In this document: positions 15,972 through 24,295 of the stretch, in pieces | How positions within the stretch are numbered: the first letter of the stretch is position 1 | Layout of the letters: every line of letters starts with the position of its first letter | NCBI RefSeq assembly: GCF_023718305.1 | Contig: NZ_QEYO01000002.1 | Coordinates: 1-64,000, forward strand | Reading direction: 5' to 3' | DNA length: 64,000 nucleotides | Source: Gramella sp. AN32 | GTDB taxonomy: Bacteria; Bacteroidota; Bacteroidia; Flavobacteriales; Flavobacteriaceae | Notes under the pieces: generated by a model | What the model saw: the letters and a program-made list of their open reading frames with translations, nothing else | Told to the model about the DNA's origin: nothing | Databases searched by the model: none | Made by a program: the position numbers and the translations under genes

Positions 15972-16829
15972 ATGATCCAATCTATGACAGGTTTCGGGAA
16001 GAGCGTTACACAAATTCCCAATAAAAAAATCACTGTTGAACTTAAGTCCCTCAACAGCAAGAATTTTGACCTGAATGCGCGCATTCCTTCGCAATACCGG
16101 GAAAAGGAACTCGATCTCCGAAATATCATTTCAAATTCGCTCAATCGCGGGAAAGTAGATCTTTCCATCTACGTTGAATTTGTTGGCGATCAAACCATCA
16201 CCAATATCAATACGGAAGTGGTTCAGAATTATATGGGTCAGCTGCGAAAAATCGTGGACGTTAGTGATATTGAATTGCTTAAAATGGCTGTAAAAATGCC
16301 AGATACCCTTAAAACAGAGCGCGAAGAGATCGATGAGGAAGAATTTAGGATCATTGAAAATTCGGTAAAAGATGCTTTAGTGGAAATCAATAATTTTCGA
16401 TCTGATGAAGGTGAAGCGCTGGAAAAAGATCTCAATCTAAGAATTGACAATATTAAGGATCTACTGGAGCAGATTATTTCCATGGATCCAGAACGAATTG
16501 ATATGGTGCGGGAACGCCTTAGAAAAGGGATCGAAGAGATTAAAGAAACCGCTGATGAAAACAGGTTTGAGCAGGAAATCGTTTATTATATAGAAAAATT
16601 CGACATAACTGAAGAAAAAGTTCGGCTGGATAATCATCTTGATTACTTTCAAAAAACGATGAACAGCGCCGATTCTAACGGAAGAAAACTTGCTTTTATT
16701 TCACAGGAGATTGGCAGGGAAGTAAATACCATTGGGAGCAAATCTAATTATGCCCCAATGCAGCAGTTAGTTGTTCAAATGAAAGACGAGCTGGAAAAAA
16801 TAAAGGAGCAAATTTTAAACGTACTTTAA
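15972..16829 (+). CDS. yicC: YicC-family endoribonuclease
   Basis: 285 residues, normal length. The N-terminal MIQSMTGFGKS and ELKSLNSKNFDLNARIP, and the C-terminal DNHLDYFQKTM with REVNTIGSKSN, are the family signatures (YicC_N and DUF1732). E. coli YicC takes part in small-RNA turnover and shows endoribonuclease activity; the same role is inferred here. It is preceded by a consensus promoter and followed directly by gmk (TAAATG), the first of two zero-gap junctions in this operon. Confidence 0.93.
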   Translation: MIQSMTGFGKSVTQIPNKKITVELKSLNSKNFDLNARIPSQYREKELDLRNIISNSLNRGKVDLSIYVEFVGDQTITNINTEVVQNYMGQLRKIVDVSDIELLKMAVKMPDTLKTEREEIDEEEFRIIENSVKDALVEINNFRSDEGEALEKDLNLRIDNIKDLLEQIISMDPERIDMVRERLRKGIEEIKETADENRFEQEIVYYIEKFDITEEKVRLDNHLDYFQKTMNSADSNGRKLAFISQEIGREVNTIGSKSNYAPMQQLVVQMKDELEKIKEQILNVL

Positions 16830-17402
16830 ATGAATGAAGGGAAGCTTTTCGTGTTTTCCGCACCTTCAGGATCAGGAAAAACAACGATTGTACGGCATTT
16901 GCTAAACCATCCGGAACTTAAACTGGACTTTTCCATTAGCGCCACTTCAAGAGAACCTCGCGGAGATGAAGTTCACGGGAAAGATTATTATTTTCTCTCT
17001 CTAAAAGAATTCAAGCAAAAGATCAAAAATGACGAATTTCTGGAATGGGAAGAAGTTTATAGGGATAATTTCTACGGCACTTTAAAAAGCGAGGTTGAAA
17101 GGATCTGGCAAAATGGCAAACATGTGATATTTGATATTGATGTGGTTGGTGGTTTAGACATAAAAAATATTTATCCAAACAGGACTTTAGCGGTTTTTGT
17201 AAAACCTCCAAGTATTGAAGAGCTAAAAATCAGGCTCAAAAAGCGAAAGACTGAAAGTGCAGATAAAATAAATATGCGCGTGGCAAAAGCTTCAATAGAA
17301 TTGGCTACTGCACCGCAATTTGATTTTATTATTGAAAATAATAATTTAGAGATTGCCTTAAAAGAGGCTTATGATCTGGTTTCTAATTATATCAAAGGCT
17401 AA
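16830..17402 (+). CDS. gmk: Guanylate kinase
   Basis: 190 residues. P-loop SAPSGSGKTT near the N-terminus, GMP-binding SATSREPRGDEVHGKDYYF, and the lid/catalytic region RLKKRKTES. It phosphorylates GMP to GDP with ATP in the cytoplasm, essential for GTP, dGTP and (p)ppGpp supply. The gene begins immediately after the yicC stop and ends immediately before nadD, so all three proteins are made from one mRNA, probably with coupled translation. Confidence 0.97.
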   Translation: MNEGKLFVFSAPSGSGKTTIVRHLLNHPELKLDFSISATSREPRGDEVHGKDYYFLSLKEFKQKIKNDEFLEWEEVYRDNFYGTLKSEVERIWQNGKHVIFDIDVVGGLDIKNIYPNRTLAVFVKPPSIEELKIRLKKRKTESADKINMRVAKASIELATAPQFDFIIENNNLEIALKEAYDLVSNYIKG

Positions 17403-17987
17403 ATGAGAAAGAAAATAGGACTTTTCTTCGGCACCTTTAATCCTATCCACACCGGTCATCTTATTATCGCCAATCATATGGCTGAATATTCAGATCTGGA
17501 TGAAATCTGGCTGGTAGTAACGCCGCATAATCCTTTTAAGAAGAAGAAAACGCTTTTGGATAACCACCATCGACTGGAAATGGTGTACCGCGCGTGCGAG
17601 CCTTATCCCAAATTAAAGCCGAGCAAGATAGAATTTGATCTTCCACAGCCAAATTATACTATTAATACGTTAATTCATTTAGCTGAAAAATATCCTGATC
17701 TAGACTTTTCTCTAATTATGGGAGAAGACAATTTGATAAGCCTTCATAAATGGAAAAATTATGAAGCTATCCTGGAAGATTATAATATTTATGTATATCC
17801 GCGAATAGCTGAAGGCGATCCCATAGATTACGACAAGTTTTCAGCAAAGGTTACAAGGATTCAGGCACCTATACTGCAGATATCTTCAACGGCAATTCGA
17901 AAAGGGATAAAAGAAGGTAAAAATGTTCGGCCATTGTTGCCCTATGAAGTCTGGGCATACACCGATGAAATGAATTTTTACAAATAA
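17403..17987 (+). CDS. nadD: Nicotinate-nucleotide adenylyltransferase
   Basis: 194 residues. The nucleotidyltransferase signature FFGTFNPIHTGHL (GxFxPxHxGH) and the C-terminal ISSTAIRKGI (SSTxIR) are intact. It joins NaMN and ATP to form deamido-NAD in NAD biosynthesis. Last gene of the yicC-gmk-nadD operon, starting directly after the gmk stop codon. The long inverted repeat 17988-18112 begins with the base after its stop and probably terminates the transcript. Confidence 0.97.
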   Translation: MRKKIGLFFGTFNPIHTGHLIIANHMAEYSDLDEIWLVVTPHNPFKKKKTLLDNHHRLEMVYRACEPYPKLKPSKIEFDLPQPNYTINTLIHLAEKYPDLDFSLIMGEDNLISLHKWKNYEAILEDYNIYVYPRIAEGDPIDYDKFSAKVTRIQAPILQISSTAIRKGIKEGKNVRPLLPYEVWAYTDEMNFYK

Positions 17988-18120
17988 AGACTGTTTTAAA
18001 AATTTCTTGCTTGCCCTTTTTAGTTGAATGATCCTACTTTTTTCATTGTGGAACAACAACCTAGAACGTCGACTGCTCTCAATGCGGCACTCTCAAAATT
18101 TTAAAACAGTCTTCTGTTTT
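17988..18120. terminator. Long-loop inverted repeat between convergent nadD and the LysM gene
   Basis: AGACTGTTTTAAAA (17988-18001) and TTTTAAAACAGTCT (18099-18112) are perfect 14-bp inverted repeats separated by a 97-nt loop; T-rich sequence follows. It fills the whole space between two convergent stop codons, so it probably ends both transcripts. The loop sequence is unrelated to the arms and may be an inserted segment. Confidence 0.6.
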
Positions 18121-18624
18121 TTACTGGCGGTTATTGTCCAAATTTGGAATTCTCAACACCTGGCCAGGATATATTTTATCAGGATCCTGAAGCATGGGTT
18201 TGTTAGCTTCAAAGATCACCGGATACTTATTAGGATCTCCGTAATGTTTTTTGGAAATCTTAGATAAGGTATCTCCTTTTTCTACCGTATGAAAAACTGC
18301 TTCCGGTTCTTTATTCTGAACATCCATACGATCATCTACTTCTGCAATTCCTTCACTGTTTCCAACCACAAGAATAATTTTTTCCCTTGTTGCCTGGTCC
18401 AAAGCCTTCCCTGAAATTACCGCAGTATCATTTTCGATATGAATTTTTAAATTTTCAGCTTTTAAATTGAGGTCACGAACAGTTTCTTCAAGTTTATTGG
18501 CTGCTTTCTCGTTTTCCCTACGTTCAATTATTTCTGAACTTTCTGATTTTTCAACAGTTTCTTTTTTCTTATCGACACCAAATATTTTTTTACCGGCATC
18601 TTTAATAAATGAAAATAATCCCAT
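18121..18624 (-). CDS. lysM: BON-LysM protein, Kbp/YgaU-like
   Basis: 167 residues with no signal peptide. The N-terminus has MGLFSFIKDAGKKIFG, typical of Kbp/LysM-domain proteins. A BON domain (about 55-105, LKIHIENDTAVISGKALDQ) is followed by a LysM domain (about 112-160, HTVEKGDTLSKISKKHYGDP and YPGQVLRIP). In E. coli this arrangement is the potassium-binding protein Kbp, a cytoplasmic sensor; potassium binding here is inferred from architecture. Monocistronic and convergent with nadD. Confidence 0.9.
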   Translation of the reverse strand: MGLFSFIKDAGKKIFGVDKKKETVEKSESSEIIERRENEKAANKLEETVRDLNLKAENLKIHIENDTAVISGKALDQATREKIILVVGNSEGIAEVDDRMDVQNKEPEAVFHTVEKGDTLSKISKKHYGDPNKYPVIFEANKPMLQDPDKIYPGQVLRIPNLDNNRQ

Positions 18625-18719
18625 TTCAATTCAATTGTTTAGTTGATTTATATTCTTAAATGTACAAAAGCTAAATTAAACAGTTGGAAAGAGCCGTCCT
18701 AAAGTTTTCGTAAAACACA

Positions 18720-18749
18720 AAAAAACCGTCCCTTTCGAAACGGTTTTTT
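18720..18749. terminator. Orphan bidirectional terminator hairpin
   Basis: AAAAAACCG (18720-18728) and CGGTTTTTT (18741-18749) pair perfectly with a 12-nt loop, giving T-runs on both strands. No annotated gene ends nearby. Confidence 0.7.
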
Positions 18750-18812
18750 CAACTAAATAACCAACCAAAAAACTAAATATTCTTTCTTAAAGATGAAACG
18801 AAAGAACAAATT

Positions 18813-18859
18813 AATAACGCAGCCTTTCTTTAAAAGATTGCATAGAATGCAGCGTTATT
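18813..18859. other. Hairpin upstream of the gpsA promoter
   Basis: AATAACGC (18813-18820) and GCGTTATT (18852-18859) are perfect inverted repeats around a 31-nt loop, followed by TTTG. It could be the terminator of a short transcript or a regulatory structure. Confidence 0.35.
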
Positions 18860-18910
18860 TTGTTAAAGTTTCAATTTCATTATTCGCAAAAAAAATTCGC
18901 TTTTGCTCAT

Positions 18911-18943
18911 TTGAATAGCATCTCCTTAAATTTCCTATTTTTG
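18911..18943 (+). promoter_or_regulatory. Promoter of gpsA (TTG-N22-TAttTTTG)
   Basis: TTG (18911-18913), a 22-nt spacer and TATTTTTG (18936-18943) fit the consensus. The box ends 21 nt before the ATG at 18965 and so fixes that ATG as the start, because an upstream ATG at 18860 would not be transcribed from it. Confidence 0.7.
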
Positions 18944-18964
18944 AATTTCATAATTGATAATAAA

Positions 18965-19960
18965 ATGAATGAAAAACCGAGTTTTGGAGTAATTGGAGGT
19001 GGCAGTTGGGCCACGGCAATTGTTAAAATGCTTTGTGAGAACCTGGAAAACGTTAACTGGTATATGCGCAGCGTTTATGCTGTTGAACATATTAAAAAAC
19101 AGGATCACAATCCTAATTACCTAAGTTCTGTTGAATTCAATACAGATCAGCTTAATCTAAGCAACGATATTAATACCACGGTAGAAGCTTCAGATTTTCT
19201 AATATTTGCAATCCCTTCAGCATTTTTAAAAAGAGAACTTGAAAATTTGACCATACCCCTTCATGATAAAGTGGTTTTTTCCGCGATTAAAGGAATTGTA
19301 CCTGAAACCAGCCTTATCGTTGGTGAACATTTTAATCAGTATCATGATGTTCCTATGGAAAATATTGGCGTTTTAACCGGACCCTGCCATGCCGAAGAAG
19401 TAGCCCTGGAACGACTTTCCTATTTAACCATTGCCTGTTTAGACGAAAAAAAAGCAGAATTGTTGGCGGCCTTTCTCAGCAGCGATTATATCACCTGCAA
19501 AACCAGTGACGATGTAATTGGAACAGAATATGCCGCGGTGCTAAAAAATATATATGCTATTGCTGCGGGGATCGCACATGGCTTGGGTTATGGCGATAAT
19601 TTTCAAAGTGTTTTAATGAGTAATGCCATTCGGGAGATGAAAAAATTCATCAAGAAGGTGCATAAAATGAAAAGGAATATTAACGATTCTGCCTACTTAG
19701 GCGACCTATTGGTGACAGGATACTCAGTTTTTAGCCGTAACCGAATGTTTGGAAATATGATAGGAAAAGGATATACCGTAAAAAGTGCACAAATGGAAAT
19801 GAGCATGATTGCTGAAGGATACTATGCTGCAGAAAGCGCTTACAAGATCAATAAAGAAAAAAAGGCTAAGACTCCCATCATTAATGCAGTGTATGCTATT
19901 CTTTATGAAGGAAAAAATCCCAAAAAAGTATTTAAGAAACTTGTGGATAAATTAGATTAA
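18965..19960 (+). CDS. gpsA: NAD(P)-dependent glycerol-3-phosphate dehydrogenase
   Basis: 331 residues from the ATG at 18965. The N-terminal Rossmann loop reads GVIGGGSWATAIVKML, the catalytic lysine lies in EYAAVLKNIYAIAAGIA, and the substrate region GDLLVTGYSVFSRNR is present. It reduces dihydroxyacetone phosphate to sn-glycerol-3-phosphate for phospholipid synthesis. A codon-for-codon longer frame begins 105 nt upstream but falls before the promoter. The gene stands alone; a lipoprotein gene with its own promoter follows 161 nt later. Confidence 0.95.
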   Translation: MNEKPSFGVIGGGSWATAIVKMLCENLENVNWYMRSVYAVEHIKKQDHNPNYLSSVEFNTDQLNLSNDINTTVEASDFLIFAIPSAFLKRELENLTIPLHDKVVFSAIKGIVPETSLIVGEHFNQYHDVPMENIGVLTGPCHAEEVALERLSYLTIACLDEKKAELLAAFLSSDYITCKTSDDVIGTEYAAVLKNIYAIAAGIAHGLGYGDNFQSVLMSNAIREMKKFIKKVHKMKRNINDSAYLGDLLVTGYSVFSRNRMFGNMIGKGYTVKSAQMEMSMIAEGYYAAESAYKINKEKKAKTPIINAVYAILYEGKNPKKVFKKLVDKLD

Positions 19961-20061
19961 TATGAGATTTCTTATTTCCAAAAGCATGAATCCCTTTTTA
20001 ACTCTTCTATACTGGAACATGCCTATACTTTATTATTTTTATGCATTTCATCGATAAAATG

Positions 20062-20091
20062 TTGCATCTTAAAGAATTAAGTATACATTTG
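20062..20091 (+). promoter_or_regulatory. Promoter of the first twin lipoprotein gene (TTG-N19-TAcaTTTG)
   Basis: TTG at 20062-20064, a 19-nt spacer and TACATTTG at 20084-20091 match the consensus. The ATG at 20122 follows 30 nt later, supporting it over the ATG at 20041. Confidence 0.75.
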
Positions 20092-20121
20092 AGTTACCAA
20101 ATCACTAATAGATTCAAAATC

Positions 20122-20739
20122 ATGAAAATTAAAACTATTGGATTCCTTCTTATAGCAAGTATTTTTATTGTTTCCTGTGACAAATCCGCCCAGGATTATG
20201 ATGAAACTCCAGAACAAGAATTGTTTCATAGCCATAAAGATCCCCAAACCGGAGTAGAAGGCAAATGGCATAGAGGGCCAGAAGGAACAGTTTGGCCTCC
20301 CCCAGAAGAAACAGGTCTCATTAAAGATCTTGTAGATTGCGGAAATACAGTACATTATAAAGGTAAAAGCTCACTTATAATCCCTCCACGGGAAGTTCAA
20401 TCCTATCATGGTTTAACTTCATTAAAAAACCTAAAAGTACAGGGTAAATTAAATTTCTGCGGAGACCTTACTGTTGAAAATACGATCTCTGTAAATTCTA
20501 CAGGAAGTATCAACATAGGTGTAGGAACTTTAACTGCAGCTGATTTAAGAATTGGATATGGCAGTCATTTAAATGTGGAAAATGCAGCTATTATTGTAAA
20601 CGGTGACCTTATTTTGGATGACGGTGCTATGATTGAATTCTTCGGAGATCACAATTCTCTGGAAGTTAGAGGTGAAGTCATTAAGCATGGACAGGTAGAT
20701 GTGGCAGGATCGTTTACAGATGTTTCTAAAAAATTGTAA
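20122..20739 (+). CDS. Twin lipoprotein A, unknown function
   Basis: 205 residues from the promoter-supported ATG at 20122. The lipobox IVSC places the lipidated cysteine near 19. After a linker rich in His, Pro and Glu (FHSHKDPQTGVEGKWHRGP), residues about 75-205 form a strand-rich domain with evenly spaced LKVQGKLNFCGDLTVEN, ADLRIGYGSHLNVENA and GDLILDDGAMIEFFGD units, like a right-handed beta-solenoid. The same domain, in the same order and with the same ending (VDVSKKL-like), closes the next gene's product. Both cysteines of the domain (DCGN, NFCGD) are conserved between the two. No family is recognised. Confidence 0.75.
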   Translation: MKIKTIGFLLIASIFIVSCDKSAQDYDETPEQELFHSHKDPQTGVEGKWHRGPEGTVWPPPEETGLIKDLVDCGNTVHYKGKSSLIIPPREVQSYHGLTSLKNLKVQGKLNFCGDLTVENTISVNSTGSINIGVGTLTAADLRIGYGSHLNVENAAIIVNGDLILDDGAMIEFFGDHNSLEVRGEVIKHGQVDVAGSFTDVSKKL

Positions 20740-20768
20740 GTTAATTAATCTCTTTTCATAGGAATTAA

Positions 20769-20794
20769 GTCTCCAGTTTCTGGGGGCTTTTTTT
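20769..20794 (+). terminator. Terminator of twin lipoprotein A
   Basis: GTCTCCAG and CTGGGGGC form an 8-bp stem (two G-U) with a TTT loop and a seven-T run, separating the two lipoprotein genes. Confidence 0.75.
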
Positions 20795-20922
20795 ATGTCA
20801 TATTTTTATACGTAACATAGGTTATTTCCTACTTTAATTTATAATACTCTCATTTTCTAATATTTAACTTGATATCAGGCTTTTTTCCATACTTTTACCG
20901 TCTCAAACTAACCTTTCAACTT

Positions 20923-22566
20923 ATGATGAAAAAATCATCTTACCTGGTACTTTTTTGTTTTTTAGTAATTTCTTGTAATACCAATGATGTAAATGAAACC
21001 AATAATCCTTCCGAAGAATTTGAGGTTCTACAAAATTCGGAATTTGGAAACGCAATTAGTTTTAATGAATCTGGAGTGATTGGTGTTACAAACGCGACCA
21101 CTAACAGAGCGATGGAACCTGCCTGGATTTTTGGTATTGAACAAATCGCTATGGTAGAACCACCACTTATTGGTGGCGTGGCGGCAAGAGCGACACATGT
21201 AGCCGTAAAAGATAATTATGCCTACATTTCCTACAATAAAGAAGGAGAAACCTATTTGGGCGGAATTGATATCGTAGATGTAAGCAATCAATATAATCCT
21301 GTTTTAATAAGCAGGATGATTACAGATAAGGCTGACGTTAATGCATTATTTGTAGACGCTGAGAATGCAATCTATTTCACTGGAGCAACTGCACAGGGTG
21401 AAAACGGAAACCGTAGCCTTTTAGGAAAAGTGGAAACTTCTAATGGGGAATTTACTTCAGATTTTATGGTTAATTATGGCCTCATAGGATACGCCGGGGT
21501 AGATATTGTTAACCTCAATAATGCTCCCGTTATTATCAGTGGGATAAATGGTGCTGCCGGCTCTTACAATTTTACAGGTGCTGAAAATATATTTGAACTG
21601 AAATCTGAAAGTTTGTTGGGCGATCTAAGGTCTGCCGTGGTTCAGAATGGAAAACTAGTCGTATTAAGTGGAGAAGAGGGCCTTTTAAGTTTTCAGGAAA
21701 CTGGTGGTGTACTGGAAGTAGTCAATTCGATTTCAACCGAAGTCATGACTCCGGAAGCTCAAAGATCTATTAGTGCTTTTGAGGGCAATATCCTTGTTCC
21801 AGAAGGTATAGAAGGTGCAGGAATATATAATTTCGATTTGGGAGAAAGATTAATTTCCCTTCCTCTTAATATACACCCAGATGCCGCCATGATCGATAAC
21901 GAAGACCGTGTGACCAATACGGTCTCTTATGATGGCAACTTCATCTATATGGCCAATGGAGGCGCAGGACTGGATATCTTAAAGCTGGATACAGAACTAA
22001 ATACGCTCGCTGAAGGAATTGCTGAAATTTCCGGAAGTGCCAATTATGTAATGGCTGCTAACGAATATATCTATGTAGCTTCCGGTACCGGATTAAAAAT
22101 CTTAAAAATTAATGTTATTGCCGAAGATATTGTAGAAAGTGAGTTTATGGTTTGTACGGATTTGGAAGAGTATACGGGGAATAAAAATTTCACCGTAAAT
22201 CCTAATGAAGAATTTTCCTTTGGAGGAGTGATGAATATCAAAACCCTGAATGTAAACGGTGGTCTTGACTTCTGTGGGGAAATGAATATTGAAAAAAGTG
22301 CCAATATCAGTAGTGAGCCTGGTTTTAATATGAGAGGAACTTTAAGACTTGGAAACAATAAATCGACAGAGAACCTTGTGATCACTTCCAAAAGTATCAT
22401 GAGAATGGAAGGTACTATGGTGATTTATGGAGATCTTACTATCAACAGCAATGGAACTTTAGAATTCATTGGCGAAGATTCAAAATTGATCGTTTTTGGT
22501 GAGGTAAAAATTAATAACGGTGGAAATTTGATAGGAACTGTAGAAGATGTAAATTCAAAACTTTAG
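20923..22566 (+). CDS. Twin lipoprotein B: beta-propeller-like repeats plus shared C-terminal domain
   Basis: 547 residues from ATG 20923 (ATGATG; the frame extends 18 codons upstream without signal features). The lipobox VISC is near 18. Residues about 60-410 contain LVIVD-type repeats: YAYISYNKEGETYLGGIDIV, FIYMANGGAGLDILKLD and YIYVASGTGLKILKI are three clear units, suggesting a surface beta-propeller. Residues about 420-547 match the C-terminal domain of twin A: MVCTDLEEY, then LNVNGGLDFCGEMNIEKS, YGDLTINSNGTLEFIGEDS and the end DVNSKL. The second protein thus couples a propeller to a domain found alone next door. Exported, probably outer-membrane-anchored; ligand unknown. Confidence 0.78.
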   Translation: MMKKSSYLVLFCFLVISCNTNDVNETNNPSEEFEVLQNSEFGNAISFNESGVIGVTNATTNRAMEPAWIFGIEQIAMVEPPLIGGVAARATHVAVKDNYAYISYNKEGETYLGGIDIVDVSNQYNPVLISRMITDKADVNALFVDAENAIYFTGATAQGENGNRSLLGKVETSNGEFTSDFMVNYGLIGYAGVDIVNLNNAPVIISGINGAAGSYNFTGAENIFELKSESLLGDLRSAVVQNGKLVVLSGEEGLLSFQETGGVLEVVNSISTEVMTPEAQRSISAFEGNILVPEGIEGAGIYNFDLGERLISLPLNIHPDAAMIDNEDRVTNTVSYDGNFIYMANGGAGLDILKLDTELNTLAEGIAEISGSANYVMAANEYIYVASGTGLKILKINVIAEDIVESEFMVCTDLEEYTGNKNFTVNPNEEFSFGGVMNIKTLNVNGGLDFCGEMNIEKSANISSEPGFNMRGTLRLGNNKSTENLVITSKSIMRMEGTMVIYGDLTINSNGTLEFIGEDSKLIVFGEVKINNGGNLIGTVEDVNSKL

Positions 22567-22588
22567 TATATCCCATATTTAACCCGAA

Positions 22589-22620
22589 TAAAAAACCCCA
22601 GCAAATGCTGGGGTTTTTTA
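22589..22620. terminator. Bidirectional terminator
   Basis: AAAAAACCCCAGC and GCTGGGGTTTTTT pair around AAAT, giving T-runs on both strands between the convergent lipoprotein B gene and the pheS operon. Confidence 0.88.
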
Positions 22621-23013
22621 TTTTGCCAATATTCCTGCCTCCGGAATAACGGGTATTTTTCTTGCTTTTGACTGCTTTACAGAATTGGCTTGAAATACAA
22701 ATTTTTTGTCAAACATTTTGTTGTTCAGGAAAAAGGAGACGTGAAATTCATTGTTCAGCTTTAAAACATCTTCCTGAAGGAATTCAATTTTAGCAAAAGA
22801 GCCAGCGGGTAAGATTTCGATTTTATGCCGCATGGTTGAAGTTTCTTTACCATCCTTTCTGCCTTTAGAAACGATCAAGACCATTTCAATATCATGAGAA
22901 CCAGAATTGATGATATAGGCATTCCATTCGTCAACTTCAAATGACGTGTTGTATACCTTAACCGCCGCCACATGAATATCTTTAACTTCGGGTATTTCCA
23001 GATCTTTTTTCAA
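22618..23013 (-). CDS. Conserved protein of unknown function, pheS operon
   Basis: 131 residues, no signal peptide or membrane segment. It is strand-rich (VKVYNTSFEVDEWNAYIINS, then HDIEMVLIVSKGRKDGKET) with an Ig-like feel, and ends in a basic, proline-containing tail. It starts with TTG at 23013, whose last two bases are the first two of the stop codon of the 58-residue membrane protein gene (TTGA overlap), so translation is probably coupled. No family is recognised; a partner of the membrane protein is a reasonable guess. Confidence 0.72.
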   Translation of the reverse strand: MKKDLEIPEVKDIHVAAVKVYNTSFEVDEWNAYIINSGSHDIEMVLIVSKGRKDGKETSTMRHKIEILPAGSFAKIEFLQEDVLKLNNEFHVSFFLNNKMFDKKFVFQANSVKQSKARKIPVIPEAGILAK

Positions 23014-23186
23014 AAAGCGTCTTCAGCTTTATCTTTGATCTTGTGCCAAAGAAAATAAAGAAATATCGCTGCTACCAGGAACAAAATCAAACCAAATGCG
23101 ATCTTCACTACGGCAATCACAAAAGTTACATAAGCAATCGCTGCGATAATAATTATGGCAAGCGCAATCATTCCATATTTTTTCAT
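23010..23186 (-). CDS. 58-residue membrane protein coupled to pheS
   Basis: A short gene between pheS and the TTG-start gene. It encodes [20 protein letters not shown], a second hydrophobic stretch (VKIAFGLILFLVAAIFLYFL) and a charged tail ending DKAEDAF: two membrane helices with a short loop. Its ATG overlaps the pheS stop as TAATG, and its TGA overlaps the next start as TTGA. These two overlaps, plus full-length membrane character, make it a real gene although very short. Function unknown. Confidence 0.75.
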   Translation of the reverse strand: MKKYGMIALAIIIIAAIAYVTFVIAVVKIAFGLILFLVAAIFLYFLWHKIKDKAEDAF

Positions 23187-24205
23187 TAGAATTCTGATTT
23201 AAATTGTTCTAAAAAGCGTAGATCATTTTCATAAAACATACGAATATCCCCAATTTGATATAACAACATGGCAATTCTCTCGATCCCCATTCCAAAGGCA
23301 AACCCGGAATATTCTTTGGGATCGATCTTGCAATTTTTAAGCACATTGGGATCTACCATTCCGCAGCCCATTATTTCCAACCATCCCGTTCCTTTGGTGA
23401 TCCTGTAATCGGTTTCGGTTTCAAGTCCCCAGTAAATATCAACTTCCGCGCTTGGTTCCGTGAAAGGAAAATAAGAAGGTCGCAACCTAATTTTGGATTT
23501 TCCGAATAATTGCCTGGTGAAATACAATAAGGTTTGCTTCAAATCTGCAAAAGAAACATCCTTATCTATATACAAACCTTCCACCTGGTGAAAAATACAA
23601 TGTGACCTTGCTGAAATGGCTTCATTCCTAAAGACCCTTCCCGGCGATATGGTTCGAATAGGCGGTTTATTCTCTTCCATATACCGCACCTGGACTGATG
23701 AAGTATGCGTTCTCAATAAAATATCAGGGTTGGTCTGGATGAAAAAAGTGTCCTGCATATCACGCGCAGGATGGTATTCCGGCAGGTTCAACGCGGTAAA
23801 ATTATGCCAGTCATCTTCCATTTCAGGACCTTCAGAAACATTAAATCCTATGTTGGAAAAGATCTCAATAATTTGATTTTTTACGATGGAAATGGGATGT
23901 CTCGCACCAATTTCAACCGGTTCGCCGGGTCTGGAAAGATCTCCATAAACACCTTGCTCTTCCTGGTTATTCTCCAGATGTTCTTTTAATCGAACAACTT
24001 TATCCTGAGCAGCATTTTTGAGCTGATTGACCACCTGCCCAAATTCCTTCTTTTCCTCGTTCGGAACGTCTTTAAAAGCACCAAAAAATTCATTTAAAAT
24101 CCCTTTCTTCCCCAAGTATTTTATGCGGAAAGCTTCAATTTCATCTTTAGAATTCGTCTGAAAATTTTCAACTTCAGCAATATGATTTCTAATTTTTTCA
24201 ATCAT
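23186..24205 (-). CDS. pheS: Phenylalanine-tRNA ligase alpha subunit
   Basis: 339 residues, normal for PheS. The N-terminal coiled coil (about 1-85) is followed by the class II catalytic core: motif 2 in the [20 protein letters not shown] segment and motif 3 with [15 protein letters not shown] near the end. Charges tRNA-Phe together with PheT, which is not in this window. A TAaaTTTG box (24236-24229) lies 24 nt upstream of the ATG. The stop overlaps the ATG of the small membrane protein gene, so pheS heads a three-gene operon. Confidence 0.97.
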   Translation of the reverse strand: MIEKIRNHIAEVENFQTNSKDEIEAFRIKYLGKKGILNEFFGAFKDVPNEEKKEFGQVVNQLKNAAQDKVVRLKEHLENNQEEQGVYGDLSRPGEPVEIGARHPISIVKNQIIEIFSNIGFNVSEGPEMEDDWHNFTALNLPEYHPARDMQDTFFIQTNPDILLRTHTSSVQVRYMEENKPPIRTISPGRVFRNEAISARSHCIFHQVEGLYIDKDVSFADLKQTLLYFTRQLFGKSKIRLRPSYFPFTEPSAEVDIYWGLETETDYRITKGTGWLEIMGCGMVDPNVLKNCKIDPKEYSGFAFGMGIERIAMLLYQIGDIRMFYENDLRFLEQFKSEF

Positions 24206-24228
24206 TTCAATAGTACTTTTTCAAGCTT

Positions 24229-24236
24229 CAAATTTA
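24229..24236 (-). promoter_or_regulatory. -7 box upstream of pheS (TAaaTTTG)
   Basis: TAAATTTG on the minus strand matches the consensus 24 nt before the pheS ATG; a TTTG lies 14 nt further upstream, slightly closer than usual. Confidence 0.5.
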
Positions 24237-24295
24237 ATAAAAATTCAGCCCAAAGATGGTATTTAGAATATTAAGCTTTTCAGTAAAATAAGAGA

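Larger units (their letters stand above)
18625..18964. other. Gene-free 340-bp region between divergent genes with an orphan terminator
   Basis: The space lies upstream of both the LysM gene (minus) and gpsA (plus), so no terminator is needed for either. Yet it holds a strong hairpin with a T-run (18720-18749) and a second hairpin (18813-18859), besides the gpsA promoter. No open frame of note was seen. A small RNA gene is one explanation. Confidence 0.5.

Noticed and set aside
18860..18964. Extended N-terminus of GpsA
   Set aside because: The extra 35 residues fall before the consensus promoter box at 18936-18943 and lack any homology-like feature.
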